Notes under the pieces: generated by a model
The model's database searches: none
Told to the model about the DNA's origin: nothing
Seen by the model: the letters and a program-made list of their open reading frames with translations, nothing else
From: CAUSKK01 sp963533935
Lineage (GTDB): Bacteria > Pseudomonadota > Gammaproteobacteria > Cardiobacteriales > Cardiobacteriaceae
DNA: 8,493 nucleotides
Reading direction: 5' to 3'
Assembly: GCA_963533935.1 (NCBI GenBank)
Contig: CAUSQL010000056.1
Coordinates: 1-8,493 of the forward strand
Shown here: positions 1 through 5,866 of the stretch, piece by piece
How the letters are laid out: each line of letters starts with the position of its first letter
Position numbering within the stretch: the stretch's first letter is position 1
Made by a program: the position numbers and the translations under genes

Positions 1-267
1 AATGGCGTCCAGGTTGTAGTGCTTTAGGCTGCGTTTTACCTGGCGTTTGCCTTCCCGGCGAACTACCGAGAAATCCTCGGTGGTTCCCCGTTCATCAAGT
101 TCACCTTCCGCATAGATATTTTTTAAATGCAGGCTGATGTTGTCGCTACTGCTGTCGAATAGCTCGGCCATTTGCGCCTGGGTCAGCCACAGAGTTTCAT
201 CATTAAGCGCCACCTGTAGGGAAATTTGCCCGTCTTCCGACTGGTAAATGTGTATTTGTCTGTCCAT
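1..267 (-). CDS. RhuM-family protein, N-terminal part (runs off the left edge)
   Basis: The frame is open from an ATG at 267-265 to the window edge, giving the first 89 residues. The start has a Shine-Dalgarno-like CTGGAG about 11 nt upstream. The protein begins MDRQIHIYQSEDGQISLQV. The stretch LWLTQAQMAELF (about residues 27-38) followed by NISLHLKNIYAEGELDE (about 44-60) and the ending KHYNLDAI match the N-terminal DNA-binding-like part of the RhuM (virulence RhuM, Fic-associated) family, whose members are usually over 300 residues. The biochemical role of RhuM is not established. The family is common on pathogenicity islands and other accessory DNA. By eye the segment is less GC-rich than the genes to its right, which fits a separate origin. 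Its 5' end is only 23 nt from repeat R1, leaving little room for a private promoter. The family call is confident; completeness cannot be judged. Confidence 0.85.
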   Translation of the reverse strand, partial: MDRQIHIYQSEDGQISLQVALNDETLWLTQAQMAELFDSSSDNISLHLKNIYAEGELDERGTTEDFSVVRREGKRQVKRSLKHYNLDAI

Positions 268-290
268 GTTTATTCACTCCAGGAGCCGTT

Positions 291-366
291 TATAAATACA
301 GGGAAGCGCTTCTGATGTATGTAATTGCGCTAAATACATACAGTAGAAGCGCTTCTATGTTTGTAA
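291..366 (+). repeat. R1, attC-like inverted repeat with four arms
   Basis: Arm A TATAAATACA (291-300), 15-nt spacer GGGAAGCGCTTCTGA, arm B TGTATGTAA (316-324), 9-nt loop, arm C ATACATACA (334-342), 15-nt spacer GTAGAAGCGCTTCTA, arm D TGTTTGTAA (358-366). The two spacers pair over 11 consecutive positions, with 2-nt mismatches at each end. B pairs with C; A pairs only imperfectly with D. It lies between the 5' end of the rhuM-like gene and the 3' end of frmA, 31 nt from the frmA stop. Strand is given as + for the A-to-D reading. Recombination-site function is inferred. Confidence 0.8.
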
Positions 367-397
367 AAATAGGCAAACCGCCCCGGCCGTTGGCAAC

Positions 398-1516
398 TTA
401 AAAATGGATAACGCTGCGAATCGCCTTGCCCTCGTGCATCAGGCTGAAGGCGCGGTTGATGTCCGCCAGCGGCAGGGTGTAGCTGATGAAGTCGCGCAGG
501 GCGAATTCCCCGTTCAGGTACTGCTGGACAATACCCGGCAGTTCGCTGCGCCCCTTGACGCCGCCGAAGGCCGAGCCGCGCCAGACCCGCCCCGTAACCA
601 GCTGGAAGGGCCGCGTGCGAATTTCTGCCCCCGCCGGCGCCACGCCGATGATTACCGATTCCCCCCAGCCCTTGTGGCAGCACTCCAGCGCCGTGCGCAT
701 TACGTCCACGTTGCCGATGCACTCGAAGGAATAGTCCACGCCGCCGTCGGTCAGTTCGACGATGACCTCCTGCAGGGGCCGGTCGTAGTCGCGGGGATTA
801 AGGCAGTCGGTGGCGCCAAGCTGGCGGGCCAGGGCGAATTTATCGGGATTAAGGTCAATGGCGATGATGCGGCCGGCGCCCACCATGCGCGCGCCGATGA
901 CCGCCGCCAGGCCAATGCCGCCGAGGCCGAAGATGGCCACGCTGTCGCCCCGTTTAACTTTAGCCGTCTTGATGACCGCACCCATGCCGGTGGTTACGCC
1001 GCAGCCGAGTAGACAGACTTCCCGCAAATCCGCTTCCGGCTGAATTTTCGCCAGGCTCACTTCGGCCACCACCGTGTACTCGGAGAAGGTGGAACAGCCC
1101 ATGTAGTGGTAGATGGGCTGGCCGTCCTTGAAGAAGCGCACGGTGCCGTCGGGCATGAGGCCGCGGCCCTGGGTGGCGCGCACCGCCGAGCACAGATTGG
1201 TCTTGCCGGAACGGCACATTTTGCATTCGCCACATTCGGCGGTGTAAAGGGGAATGACGTGGTCGCCGGGCCTGACGCTGGTTACGCCGGCGCCGACCGC
1301 CTCCACAATGCCGGCGCCCTCGTGGCCGAGCACGCAGGGGAAGACGCCCTCGGCGTCGAGGCCGTCCAGGGTGTAGGCGTCGGTGTGGCAGACGCCGCTG
1401 GCGACGATGCGCACCAGCACTTCCCCCGGCTGCGGTGGCATTAAATCCAGCTCTTCGATGGTTAGCGGCTGCTTGGGGGCCCAGGCGACGGCGGCGCGGG
1501 TTTTAATAAATTCCAT
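398..1516 (-). CDS. frmA: S-(hydroxymethyl)glutathione dehydrogenase / class III alcohol dehydrogenase
   Basis: A 372-residue cytosolic zinc-dependent dehydrogenase of full family length. It oxidises S-(hydroxymethyl)glutathione, formed from formaldehyde and glutathione, to S-formylglutathione with NAD. Catalytic zinc ligands are C43 (GVCHTD), H65 with E66 (GHEGAG) and C172 (LGCGVTTG). Structural zinc cysteines are C95, C98, C101 and C109. The Rossmann motif GLGGIG is at 197-202, and D221 at the end of the second strand indicates NAD rather than NADP. R113 probably corresponds to the arginine that binds the glutathione carboxylate in class III enzymes. The ATG at 1516 has GGAGG 4 nt upstream. 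The usual partners, S-formylglutathione hydrolase and the FrmR repressor, are not next to it. The gene stands alone between R1 (31 nt past its stop) and R2 (46 nt before its start). Confidence 0.95.
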   Translation of the reverse strand: MEFIKTRAAVAWAPKQPLTIEELDLMPPQPGEVLVRIVASGVCHTDAYTLDGLDAEGVFPCVLGHEGAGIVEAVGAGVTSVRPGDHVIPLYTAECGECKMCRSGKTNLCSAVRATQGRGLMPDGTVRFFKDGQPIYHYMGCSTFSEYTVVAEVSLAKIQPEADLREVCLLGCGVTTGMGAVIKTAKVKRGDSVAIFGLGGIGLAAVIGARMVGAGRIIAIDLNPDKFALARQLGATDCLNPRDYDRPLQEVIVELTDGGVDYSFECIGNVDVMRTALECCHKGWGESVIIGVAPAGAEIRTRPFQLVTGRVWRGSAFGGVKGRSELPGIVQQYLNGEFALRDFISYTLPLADINRAFSLMHEGKAIRSVIHF

Positions 1517-1562
1517 GGTTCCTCCGGGAAATAAAAGCCGCCAGTGTAACCTCGTTGCCGCC

Positions 1563-1641
1563 TATAAATACAACGGGGCGCTTTACCTGTTTGTAAATAA
1601 GCTATTTATACAAACAGTTAAAGCGCCCCGTTGTCGGTTAA
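1563..1641 (+). repeat. R2, attC-like inverted repeat with near-perfect hairpin
   Basis: Arm A TATAAATACA (1563-1572), spacer ACGGGGCGCTTTACC, arm B TGTTTGTAA (1588-1596), loop of 11 nt, arm C ATACAAACA (1608-1616), spacer GTTAAAGCGCCCCGT (1617-1631), degenerate arm D TGTCGGTTAA (1632-1641). The spacers are complementary at 14 of 15 positions. Unlike the other copies, the inner arms carry TGTTTGTA, the sequence normally found in arm D. Arm D abuts the osmC stop codon (1642-1644). The frmA start is 46 nt to the left. Confidence 0.75.
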
Positions 1642-2118
1642 TTACCCCTCGAGCACTATTTCCGGCTCACATTCCACGGGGAAATTCAGCGAATTGGCGA
1701 TGAAGCAGAGCCGGTGGGCCTCCCGGTGGAGGGCCTGGGCCTGGGCCAGTTTTTCCGCCGCCCTGATGGTTACCCGGGGCCGCAGGGTGGCCCTGAGGAA
1801 GCGGCCCGGCGTGGCCGAGTTGCCCTCGTCCATCAGCGCTTCGCTGTTATCCACGTAGGCGGTTACGACGATGCCGGCGTCGGCGCACAGGTGCAAATAC
1901 CAGAGCTGGTGGCAGGCGGCAATGGCCGCCAGCAGCAGTTCTTCCGGGTTGGTGCGTTGGGGGTCGCCGCGGAAGGCCGGGTCGGCGGAGCCCAGCAGTT
2001 CGGCCTTGCCGGCCATTTTGACGGTGTAATCGCGGCCGTAGGCGCCGTAGGCGGAAGTGCCCGTGCCCCGGTTGCCGGTCCATTCGAGGGTGGTGTGGTA
2101 GCGGTGTGGTTTAGCCAT
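1642..2118 (-). CDS. OsmC/Ohr-family thiol peroxidase-like protein
   Basis: 158 residues, the usual length for OsmC/Ohr proteins, which are small cytosolic thiol-dependent peroxidases that reduce organic hydroperoxides. Family signatures are NPEELLLAAIAACHQLWY, carrying the expected peroxidatic cysteine (C69), and HRLCFIANSLNFPVECEP near the C-terminus with the second cysteine (in RLCF). A further C-terminal cysteine (VEC) and C78 are also present. The ATG at 2118 is preceded by AAGGAG 5 nt upstream. It is transcribed divergently from the yetF-like gene across 75 bp, which must hold both promoters. Its stop codon touches arm D of R2. Which subfamily (OsmC, Ohr or another) is unclear; the YGRDYTVKMAG and CFIANS forms point to the broad OsmC group rather than classical Ohr. 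Confidence 0.88.
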   Translation of the reverse strand: MAKPHRYHTTLEWTGNRGTGTSAYGAYGRDYTVKMAGKAELLGSADPAFRGDPQRTNPEELLLAAIAACHQLWYLHLCADAGIVVTAYVDNSEALMDEGNSATPGRFLRATLRPRVTIRAAEKLAQAQALHREAHRLCFIANSLNFPVECEPEIVLEG

Positions 2119-2193
2119 GCTTACTCCTTAATTTGTCGGGGCCAGTTTAGCGGCTAGCCCGGCGCTAGAATGGGGCTTTAATTAGGAGGTTCC

Positions 2194-2826
2194 ATGTTCT
2201 ATCTATTAATCGCCGTCAAGCTGATTCTCGGCTTTCTCGCCCTAGTGCTGGTCATCAACCTGACCGGCAAGGGCAATCTGGCCCCCGCGTCCGCCAGCGA
2301 CCAGGTGCAAAACTATGTGCTCGGTGGCATCGTCGGCGGGGTGATTTACAACACGGACATCACACTGCCCAAATTCATGCTGATTCTGGCCATCTGGTTC
2401 GGGCTGGTGCTGGTGCTGCGCTGGCTGAAAAAGCACAGCCACCTGGTGCGCCGGGCCATGGACGGCGAGCCTAGCACCCTCATCAGCCGGGGGGAGCTTG
2501 ACGTGGCCGCCGTGCGCCGGGCGGGCCTGTCGGCCCACGAGCTGACCTTTAAGCTGCGCAGCCTGGGCGTCTACGCAGTCAAGGACGTGAATCAGGCCAT
2601 TCTCGAACAGAACGGCCAGCTCATCGTCAGCTTGGCCGGCGAGGAAAAGCCCAAGTATCCACTGATTACCGACGGGGTCATTCAGACGGCCACCCTGGAA
2701 ATGATTGATAGAGATGAGGACTGGCTGCGGGCCGAACTGAAAGCCCAGGGCTACGGGGACATTGGCGCCATATTTCTCGCCGAATACGACCGGGGCCAGC
2801 TGAACATCGTCGGCTACGGGGCTTAA
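2194..2826 (+). CDS. YetF/DUF421-family membrane protein
   Basis: 210 residues. The N-terminal third is hydrophobic, with predicted membrane segments at about residues 2-24, 40-54 (weak) and 60-78. The segment from about 88 to the end is soluble and probably cytosolic. That part carries the DUF421 (YetF C-terminal) pattern: STLISRGELDVAAVRRAGLS, then ELTFKLRSLGVYAVKDVNQA and ILEQNGQLIVSL. Members of this family are linked to spore or envelope stress in Firmicutes, but the molecular function is not settled. The ATG at 2194 has a strong AGGAGG 4 nt upstream. The next gene starts 25 nt after its stop, so the two probably share a transcript. A possible -10 hexamer TAGAAT lies at 2166-2171, without a convincing -35. 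Confidence 0.87.
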   Translation: MFYLLIAVKLILGFLALVLVINLTGKGNLAPASASDQVQNYVLGGIVGGVIYNTDITLPKFMLILAIWFGLVLVLRWLKKHSHLVRRAMDGEPSTLISRGELDVAAVRRAGLSAHELTFKLRSLGVYAVKDVNQAILEQNGQLIVSLAGEEKPKYPLITDGVIQTATLEMIDRDEDWLRAELKAQGYGDIGAIFLAEYDRGQLNIVGYGA

Positions 2827-2840
2827 AATGGCCCTTTTAA

Positions 2841-2846
2841 CTGGAG
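2841..2846 (+). promoter_or_regulatory. Ribosome binding site that decides the start of the small secreted protein
   Basis: CTGGAG stands 5 nt upstream of the ATG at 2852. The in-frame ATG at 2828, directly after the yetF-like stop, has no such site. Starting there would put eight extra residues before a good signal peptide. The start at 2852 is preferred. Confidence 0.7.
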
Positions 2847-2851
2847 ATTCT

Positions 2852-3178
2852 ATGATTCGCACCCTATTAATGGCCCTGCTGGCCACGGCCCTAAATGCCA
2901 GCGCCGCGCCCATCACCGATGAACAGGCCGCCCTGGACGCCGCCCAAGCCGCCCTGAAGAAGCACCAGCTCACGGAGTTGAAGGAGGAGTGCCTAAGCCT
3001 GGTCGCCCTCGACCCGAGCGAAGACAGCTACCCCGTTCAGGTGCACGAAAAGCACGATGAACACTGCGGCGGCGACCCGGCCACGGCGCCGGTGGCGGTG
3101 CATCTGGAGGTGGCCAAGGGCGACGGCCAGGTTAGCGTCTATGACCCGGTCAGCGACGAAAAACGGCCGTTGGATTAG
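2852..3178 (+). CDS. Small secreted (periplasmic) protein with a conserved E-K-H...CGGDP motif
   Basis: 108 residues from the preferred start. Residues 1-18 form a Sec signal peptide (MIRTLLMALLATALNASA, likely cleavage after ASA). The mature protein has an Ala-rich helix (DEQAALDAAQAALKKH), then VQVHEKHDEHCGGDP (about residues 62-76) and a basic/acidic tail ending in KRPLD. Two cysteines, C47 and C72, could form a disulfide in the periplasm. Three nearby histidines (H65, H68, H71) are a possible metal site; that is inference only. I recall an E-x-H-x-x-x-C-G-G-D-P-x-T pattern from other uncharacterised bacterial exported proteins, but I cannot name a function. It follows the yetF-like gene by 25 nt, probably as an operon, and its stop is 5 nt before arm A of R3. 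Confidence 0.75.
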   Translation: MIRTLLMALLATALNASAAPITDEQAALDAAQAALKKHQLTELKEECLSLVALDPSEDSYPVQVHEKHDEHCGGDPATAPVAVHLEVAKGDGQVSVYDPVSDEKRPLD

Positions 3179-3183
3179 AGCTT

Positions 3184-3259
3184 TATAAATACATGGGAAG
3201 CGCCCCGTTGTATGTAATTAACGCTAATACATACAATAGGGCGCTCCCCCTGTTTGTAA
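3184..3259 (+). repeat. R3, attC-like inverted repeat
   Basis: Arm A TATAAATACA (3184-3193), spacer TGGGAAGCGCCCCGT, arm B TGTATGTAA (3209-3217), 9-nt loop, arm C ATACATACA (3227-3235), spacer ATAGGGCGCTCCCCC, arm D TGTTTGTAA (3251-3259). The spacers are complementary at 11 of 15 positions. It begins 5 nt after the stop of a plus-strand gene, yet has the same orientation as R1, R2 and R6, which adjoin 3' ends of minus-strand genes. Confidence 0.8.
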
Positions 3260-3267
3260 TTGGGCCA

Positions 3268-3302
3268 TTTAACAAACATCAAAGCGGCCGGTCTAACCTT
3301 TA
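3268..3302 (+). repeat. R3b, possible degenerate half-site
   Basis: Eight nt after arm D of R3 there is TTTAACAAACA, then the 15 nt TCAAAGCGGCCGGTC, then TAACCTTTA. This resembles an arm C-spacer-arm D half. Its AAGCGGCCG core is also in half-site R7. Its first arm is complementary to arm D of R3, so the two could form a small hairpin. The last arm is a poor match, so this is tentative. Confidence 0.35.
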
Positions 3303-3326
3303 CAAAACCATAAATGCCCTTAATAT
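3299..3326 (+). promoter_or_regulatory. Candidate sigma-70 promoter for the alpha/beta hydrolase
   Basis: TTTACA (3299-3304) and TAATAT (3321-3326) are separated by 16 nt and lie 28 nt upstream of the ATG at 3354. The match is moderate and this is not proof of activity. It overlaps the end of the possible half-site R3b. Confidence 0.35.
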
Positions 3327-3353
3327 GGGCGGCCCCCAATTAATGGAGTATTT

Positions 3354-4151
3354 ATGAAATCTTATCGAAACGCCCTGCTGGCGGCCCTCTTCGCCGCCTT
3401 CTCCCTGGTCAGCGCCGCCGACGAGGCAGTTAAAACCGAAGCCAGTCCCAGCGCCAGCCCGACGGCGAGCCAGTTGCCGGCCATTAAAAACATCGTGCTG
3501 GTGCACGGCGCCTTCACCGACGCTTCCAGCTACGGCCCGGTCATCGAACGGCTGCAACGACGCGGCTTCAGGGTAACCGCGGTGCAGAACCCACTCACTT
3601 CCCTGGCCGCCGACGTGCAGGCCACCGAGCACGCCCTCGACCGCCAGGACGGCCCCACGCTGCTGGTCGGCCATTCCTGGGGCGGCGTGCCCATTTCCCA
3701 GGCGGGCAAGCACCGCAATGTGGCGGCCCTGGCCTATCTGATGGCGGTGGCCCCTAAAGATAAGGAATCCGCCAGCGAGGCCATGCAGCGGCTGGGTTTA
3801 GCCATGGCCAAGGCCGACGAGCACGGGGAAATTCTCCTGCCGCCGGAGGCCTTCAAGCAGGTCATGGGCAGCGATTTAAGCGACGGGCAGAACGCGCTGC
3901 TGGTGGCGGTGCAAAATCCCGTCCACGCCCGGGCCCTGGACGACAAAATCGACCGGGCCGCCTGGCAGGATAAGCCCAGCTTTTACCTGTTGGCGGAAGA
4001 AGATAAGGCCCTGCCGCTGGCGGCGCAGCAGCAGTTCGCCGCGCAAATCGGAGCGCAGACCAAAAGTCTGAAGTCGGGCCATCTGCCCATGCAGTCCCAA
4101 CCGGAGGCGGTGGCGGACTGGCTGGCGGAAATCGCTACTTCCAGTAAATAA
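3354..4151 (+). CDS. Secreted alpha/beta hydrolase
   Basis: 265 residues with a Sec signal peptide (about 1-21, ending LVSA) and a short Ser/Pro/Ala/Thr linker (about 28-42), so the enzyme probably acts in the periplasm. The alpha/beta hydrolase core starts at IVLVHGAFTDASSY, where HG (51-52) is the oxyanion-hole region. The nucleophile elbow is GHSWGG with S108. The likely acid is D217 in LLAEEDKALP (E215 or E216 are alternatives), and the catalytic His is H243 in SGHLPM. The AFTDASSYGPV and SWGGVPISQAG wording resembles the small esterase-like group often annotated simply as alpha/beta hydrolase; the substrate cannot be read from sequence. The ATG at 3354 has GGAG 7 nt upstream. The stop is 8 nt before arm A of R4. 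It is a single-gene unit between R3 and R4. Confidence 0.9.
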   Translation: MKSYRNALLAALFAAFSLVSAADEAVKTEASPSASPTASQLPAIKNIVLVHGAFTDASSYGPVIERLQRRGFRVTAVQNPLTSLAADVQATEHALDRQDGPTLLVGHSWGGVPISQAGKHRNVAALAYLMAVAPKDKESASEAMQRLGLAMAKADEHGEILLPPEAFKQVMGSDLSDGQNALLVAVQNPVHARALDDKIDRAAWQDKPSFYLLAEEDKALPLAAQQQFAAQIGAQTKSLKSGHLPMQSQPEAVADWLAEIATSSK

Positions 4152-4159
4152 ATTAAAAA

Positions 4160-4234
4160 TATAAATACATAAGAAGCGCCCTGTTGTATGTTTAAGGCCA
4201 ATTACATACAACGGGGCGCTTTTAGTGTTTGTAT
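4160..4234 (+). repeat. R4, attC-like inverted repeat
   Basis: Arm A TATAAATACA (4160-4169), spacer TAAGAAGCGCCCTGT, arm B TGTATGTTT (4185-4193), 8-nt loop, arm C TTACATACA (4202-4210), spacer ACGGGGCGCTTTTAG, arm D TGTTTGTAT (4226-4234). The spacers pair at 11 of 15 positions, plus one G-T wobble. It begins 8 nt after the hydrolase stop. The 81 nt from arm D to the next ATG hold a GC-rich palindrome-like patch (about 4260-4276) and no clear promoter. Confidence 0.8.
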
Positions 4235-4315
4235 CAGGTCCTAAAGGTTTCTTAATTCTGCCCGGCCGGCCGCGGACGTAAGCTGAAAACTCGTCCATAG
4301 CAAAGTGAGGTATAT

Positions 4316-5521
4316 ATGAAACGTTCCACTCTAGCGCTCAGCCTGGCCGCCATCAGCGCCAGCGCCTTCGGCTGGGAAACGGTGCTGCTCGACAGCGACA
4401 GGCCGCTGACCGCCCAGCGCATCAGCAGCGAGGAACTGGGCATTAAAACCGATAAGCCCTTCTCCATCACCACCCGCCTGCTCCACGGCGGCCGCCAGGA
4501 CGGCGTCGGCGTCATCGACATTGACACCGGGGAAATGGTCATCAGCGTGGTGCCGAACCGGGGCATGAACGTGCTACGGGCCGTGGCCGGCGACGTGCGC
4601 CTGGGCTGGGATTCGCCCGTTAAAGAAGTGGTTAATCCGAACTTTATCAATCTCACCGGCCGCGACGGCCTCGGCTGGCTGGAAGGCTTTAACGAGCTGG
4701 TTACCCGCTGCGGCTACGAGTGGGTCGGCCACCCGGGCAAGGACAGCGACGGCCAATTCCTCACCCTGCACGGCCTGGCCGCCAACATTCCCGCCTCTAA
4801 GGTGGTGCTGTCCATCGACGATAAGCCGCCCTACACCATTCGCCTCAAGGGTCTCCTGCGCGAGCAGGCCTTCAAGAAGGCCGATTACCTCATTGATACG
4901 GAGCTAAGAACGGAGCCGGGTGCGAAACGCTTCACCATCGCCGACCGGCTCACCAACAACAGCGACTACGAGCGGGAATATCAGGCCCTTTACCACAGCA
5001 ATTTCGGCCCGCCGCTGCTGGAGGAAAAGGCCAAATTCGCCGCGCCGGTGCGCGAGGTTTCGCCCTTCAACGATTACGCCAAAAAAGACCTGGCCGACTG
5101 GACCACCTACCGGGCACCGACCAAGGACTATGACGAAACGGTTTACAACGTCTTCCCCTACGGCGACGAACAGGGCCAAACCCTGGCGGTGCTGCACAAC
5201 GCCGCCGGCAGCCTCGGCGTCAGTCTGAGCTTTAACATCAACCAGCTGCCGGCCCTCTCCCTGTGGAAGAATACGGACACCACCGGCCAGGGCTACGTTA
5301 CGGGCCTGGAGCCGGGCACCAGCTTTTCCTATAACCGCCGCTACCAGCGGGATTTAGGTCTGGTGCCAAAGATTAAGCCGCAGGAAAGCAAGGACTTTGA
5401 AATCACCTACAGCCTGCTGGCCGACAAGGCGGCGGTGGACGAAGCGCTGGAGAAGGTGAAGACCATTCAGGGCGACCGAGAAACCACCGTTAAAGAAGAA
5501 CCGCTAGCTAAGCCGGAGTAA
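4316..5521 (+). CDS. Secreted DUF4432-family (aldose 1-epimerase-like) protein
   Basis: 401 residues with a Sec signal peptide (about 1-19, ending SASAFG). The rest matches DUF4432, a family with the galactose-mutarotase fold: VVPNRGMNVLRA (79-90), LGWDSP (96-101), FNELVTRCG (125-133), LHGLAANIP (151-159), LYHSNFGPP (225-233) and GLEPGTSFSYNRR (330-342). By analogy with mutarotases H227 and E332 are candidate catalytic residues and H152 a candidate sugar-binding residue; this is inferred. Family members are thought to act on sugars or sugar derivatives, but the substrate is unknown. The signal peptide places this one in the periplasm. The ATG at 4316 has a GTGAGG-type site 5 nt upstream. The last codons (ending EEPLAKPE) belong to a 117/118-bp unit that is duplicated downstream, so this C-terminus may not be the ancestral one. 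Confidence 0.85.
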   Translation: MKRSTLALSLAAISASAFGWETVLLDSDRPLTAQRISSEELGIKTDKPFSITTRLLHGGRQDGVGVIDIDTGEMVISVVPNRGMNVLRAVAGDVRLGWDSPVKEVVNPNFINLTGRDGLGWLEGFNELVTRCGYEWVGHPGKDSDGQFLTLHGLAANIPASKVVLSIDDKPPYTIRLKGLLREQAFKKADYLIDTELRTEPGAKRFTIADRLTNNSDYEREYQALYHSNFGPPLLEEKAKFAAPVREVSPFNDYAKKDLADWTTYRAPTKDYDETVYNVFPYGDEQGQTLAVLHNAAGSLGVSLSFNINQLPALSLWKNTDTTGQGYVTGLEPGTSFSYNRRYQRDLGLVPKIKPQESKDFEITYSLLADKAAVDEALEKVKTIQGDRETTVKEEPLAKPE

Positions 5522-5737
5522 GTCCTTCTGCCAGCGGTGTCGCCCTGCCTTGGCAGGTCAGGGCGACCGGGGCTCCGCTGGCCGGCAAAGCCGGCCATAA
5601 CTAAAGTACGTGAAGAGCCCCTGGCTAAGCCGGAGTAAGTTCTTCTGCCAGCGGTGTTCGCCCTGCCTTGGCAGGTCAGGGCGATAAGGGCTCTGCTGGA
5701 CGGCAAAGCCGGCCATAACTAAAGTGCGCGAAGAGCC
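5495..5737 (+). repeat. Tandem duplication (117 bp + 118 bp) covering the DUF4432 gene 3' end
   Basis: Unit 1 is 5495-5611 and unit 2 is 5612-5729. The first 8 nt of a third copy (GAAGAGCC) follow at 5730. Each unit carries the codons for EEPLAKPE and a stop, a hairpin whose CGCCCTG and CAGGGCG arms frame an inner CCT/AGG stem (5541-5565 and 5659-5683), and a second hairpin of GGCCGGC, AAA, GCCGGCC (5580-5596, with one mismatch in unit 2). One inserted T in unit 2 explains the 1-nt length difference. Differences around the T-x-V-x-E-E-P codons fall mostly at third positions. Together with R5 it fills the 345 bp between the two flanking stop codons. Confidence 0.85.
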
Positions 5738-5751
5738 ACCCAAAGGTAATC

Positions 5752-5827
5752 TGAGCGCAGCAAATAACCGCCCGTCCGTATGTTTAAACCCATTAAACAT
5801 ACGGACGGGCGGTTACCTTGTTTGTAA
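5752..5827 (+). repeat. R5, attC-like inverted repeat with a perfect 23-bp stem
   Basis: Spacer 1 AAATAACCGCCCGTC (5762-5776), arm B CGTATGTTT (5777-5785), 9-nt gap, arm C AAACATACG (5795-5803), spacer 2 GACGGGCGGTTACCT (5804-5818), arm D TGTTTGTAA (5819-5827). The expected arm A position (5752-5761) is not recognisable. Nucleotides 5765-5787 and 5793-5815 form an uninterrupted 23-bp inverted repeat around a 5-nt loop. It lies between the 3' ends of two convergent genes. The GCGC core of the other copies is replaced by a CCGCCC core here. Confidence 0.75.
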
Positions 5828-5866
5828 AGACAAGCGCAATTTATCGCCTTTTTACCGAAATATTCC

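Noticed and set aside
404..1012. Plus-strand open frame of about 200 codons opposite frmA
   Set aside because: It is antisense to a well-supported dehydrogenase with intact motifs, and its low-complexity composition is typical of a GC-rich shadow frame.
5541..5596. Rho-independent terminator after the DUF4432 gene
   Set aside because: Two good hairpins exist, but neither is followed by a T-tract on the plus strand; ATAACTAAAG follows the second.
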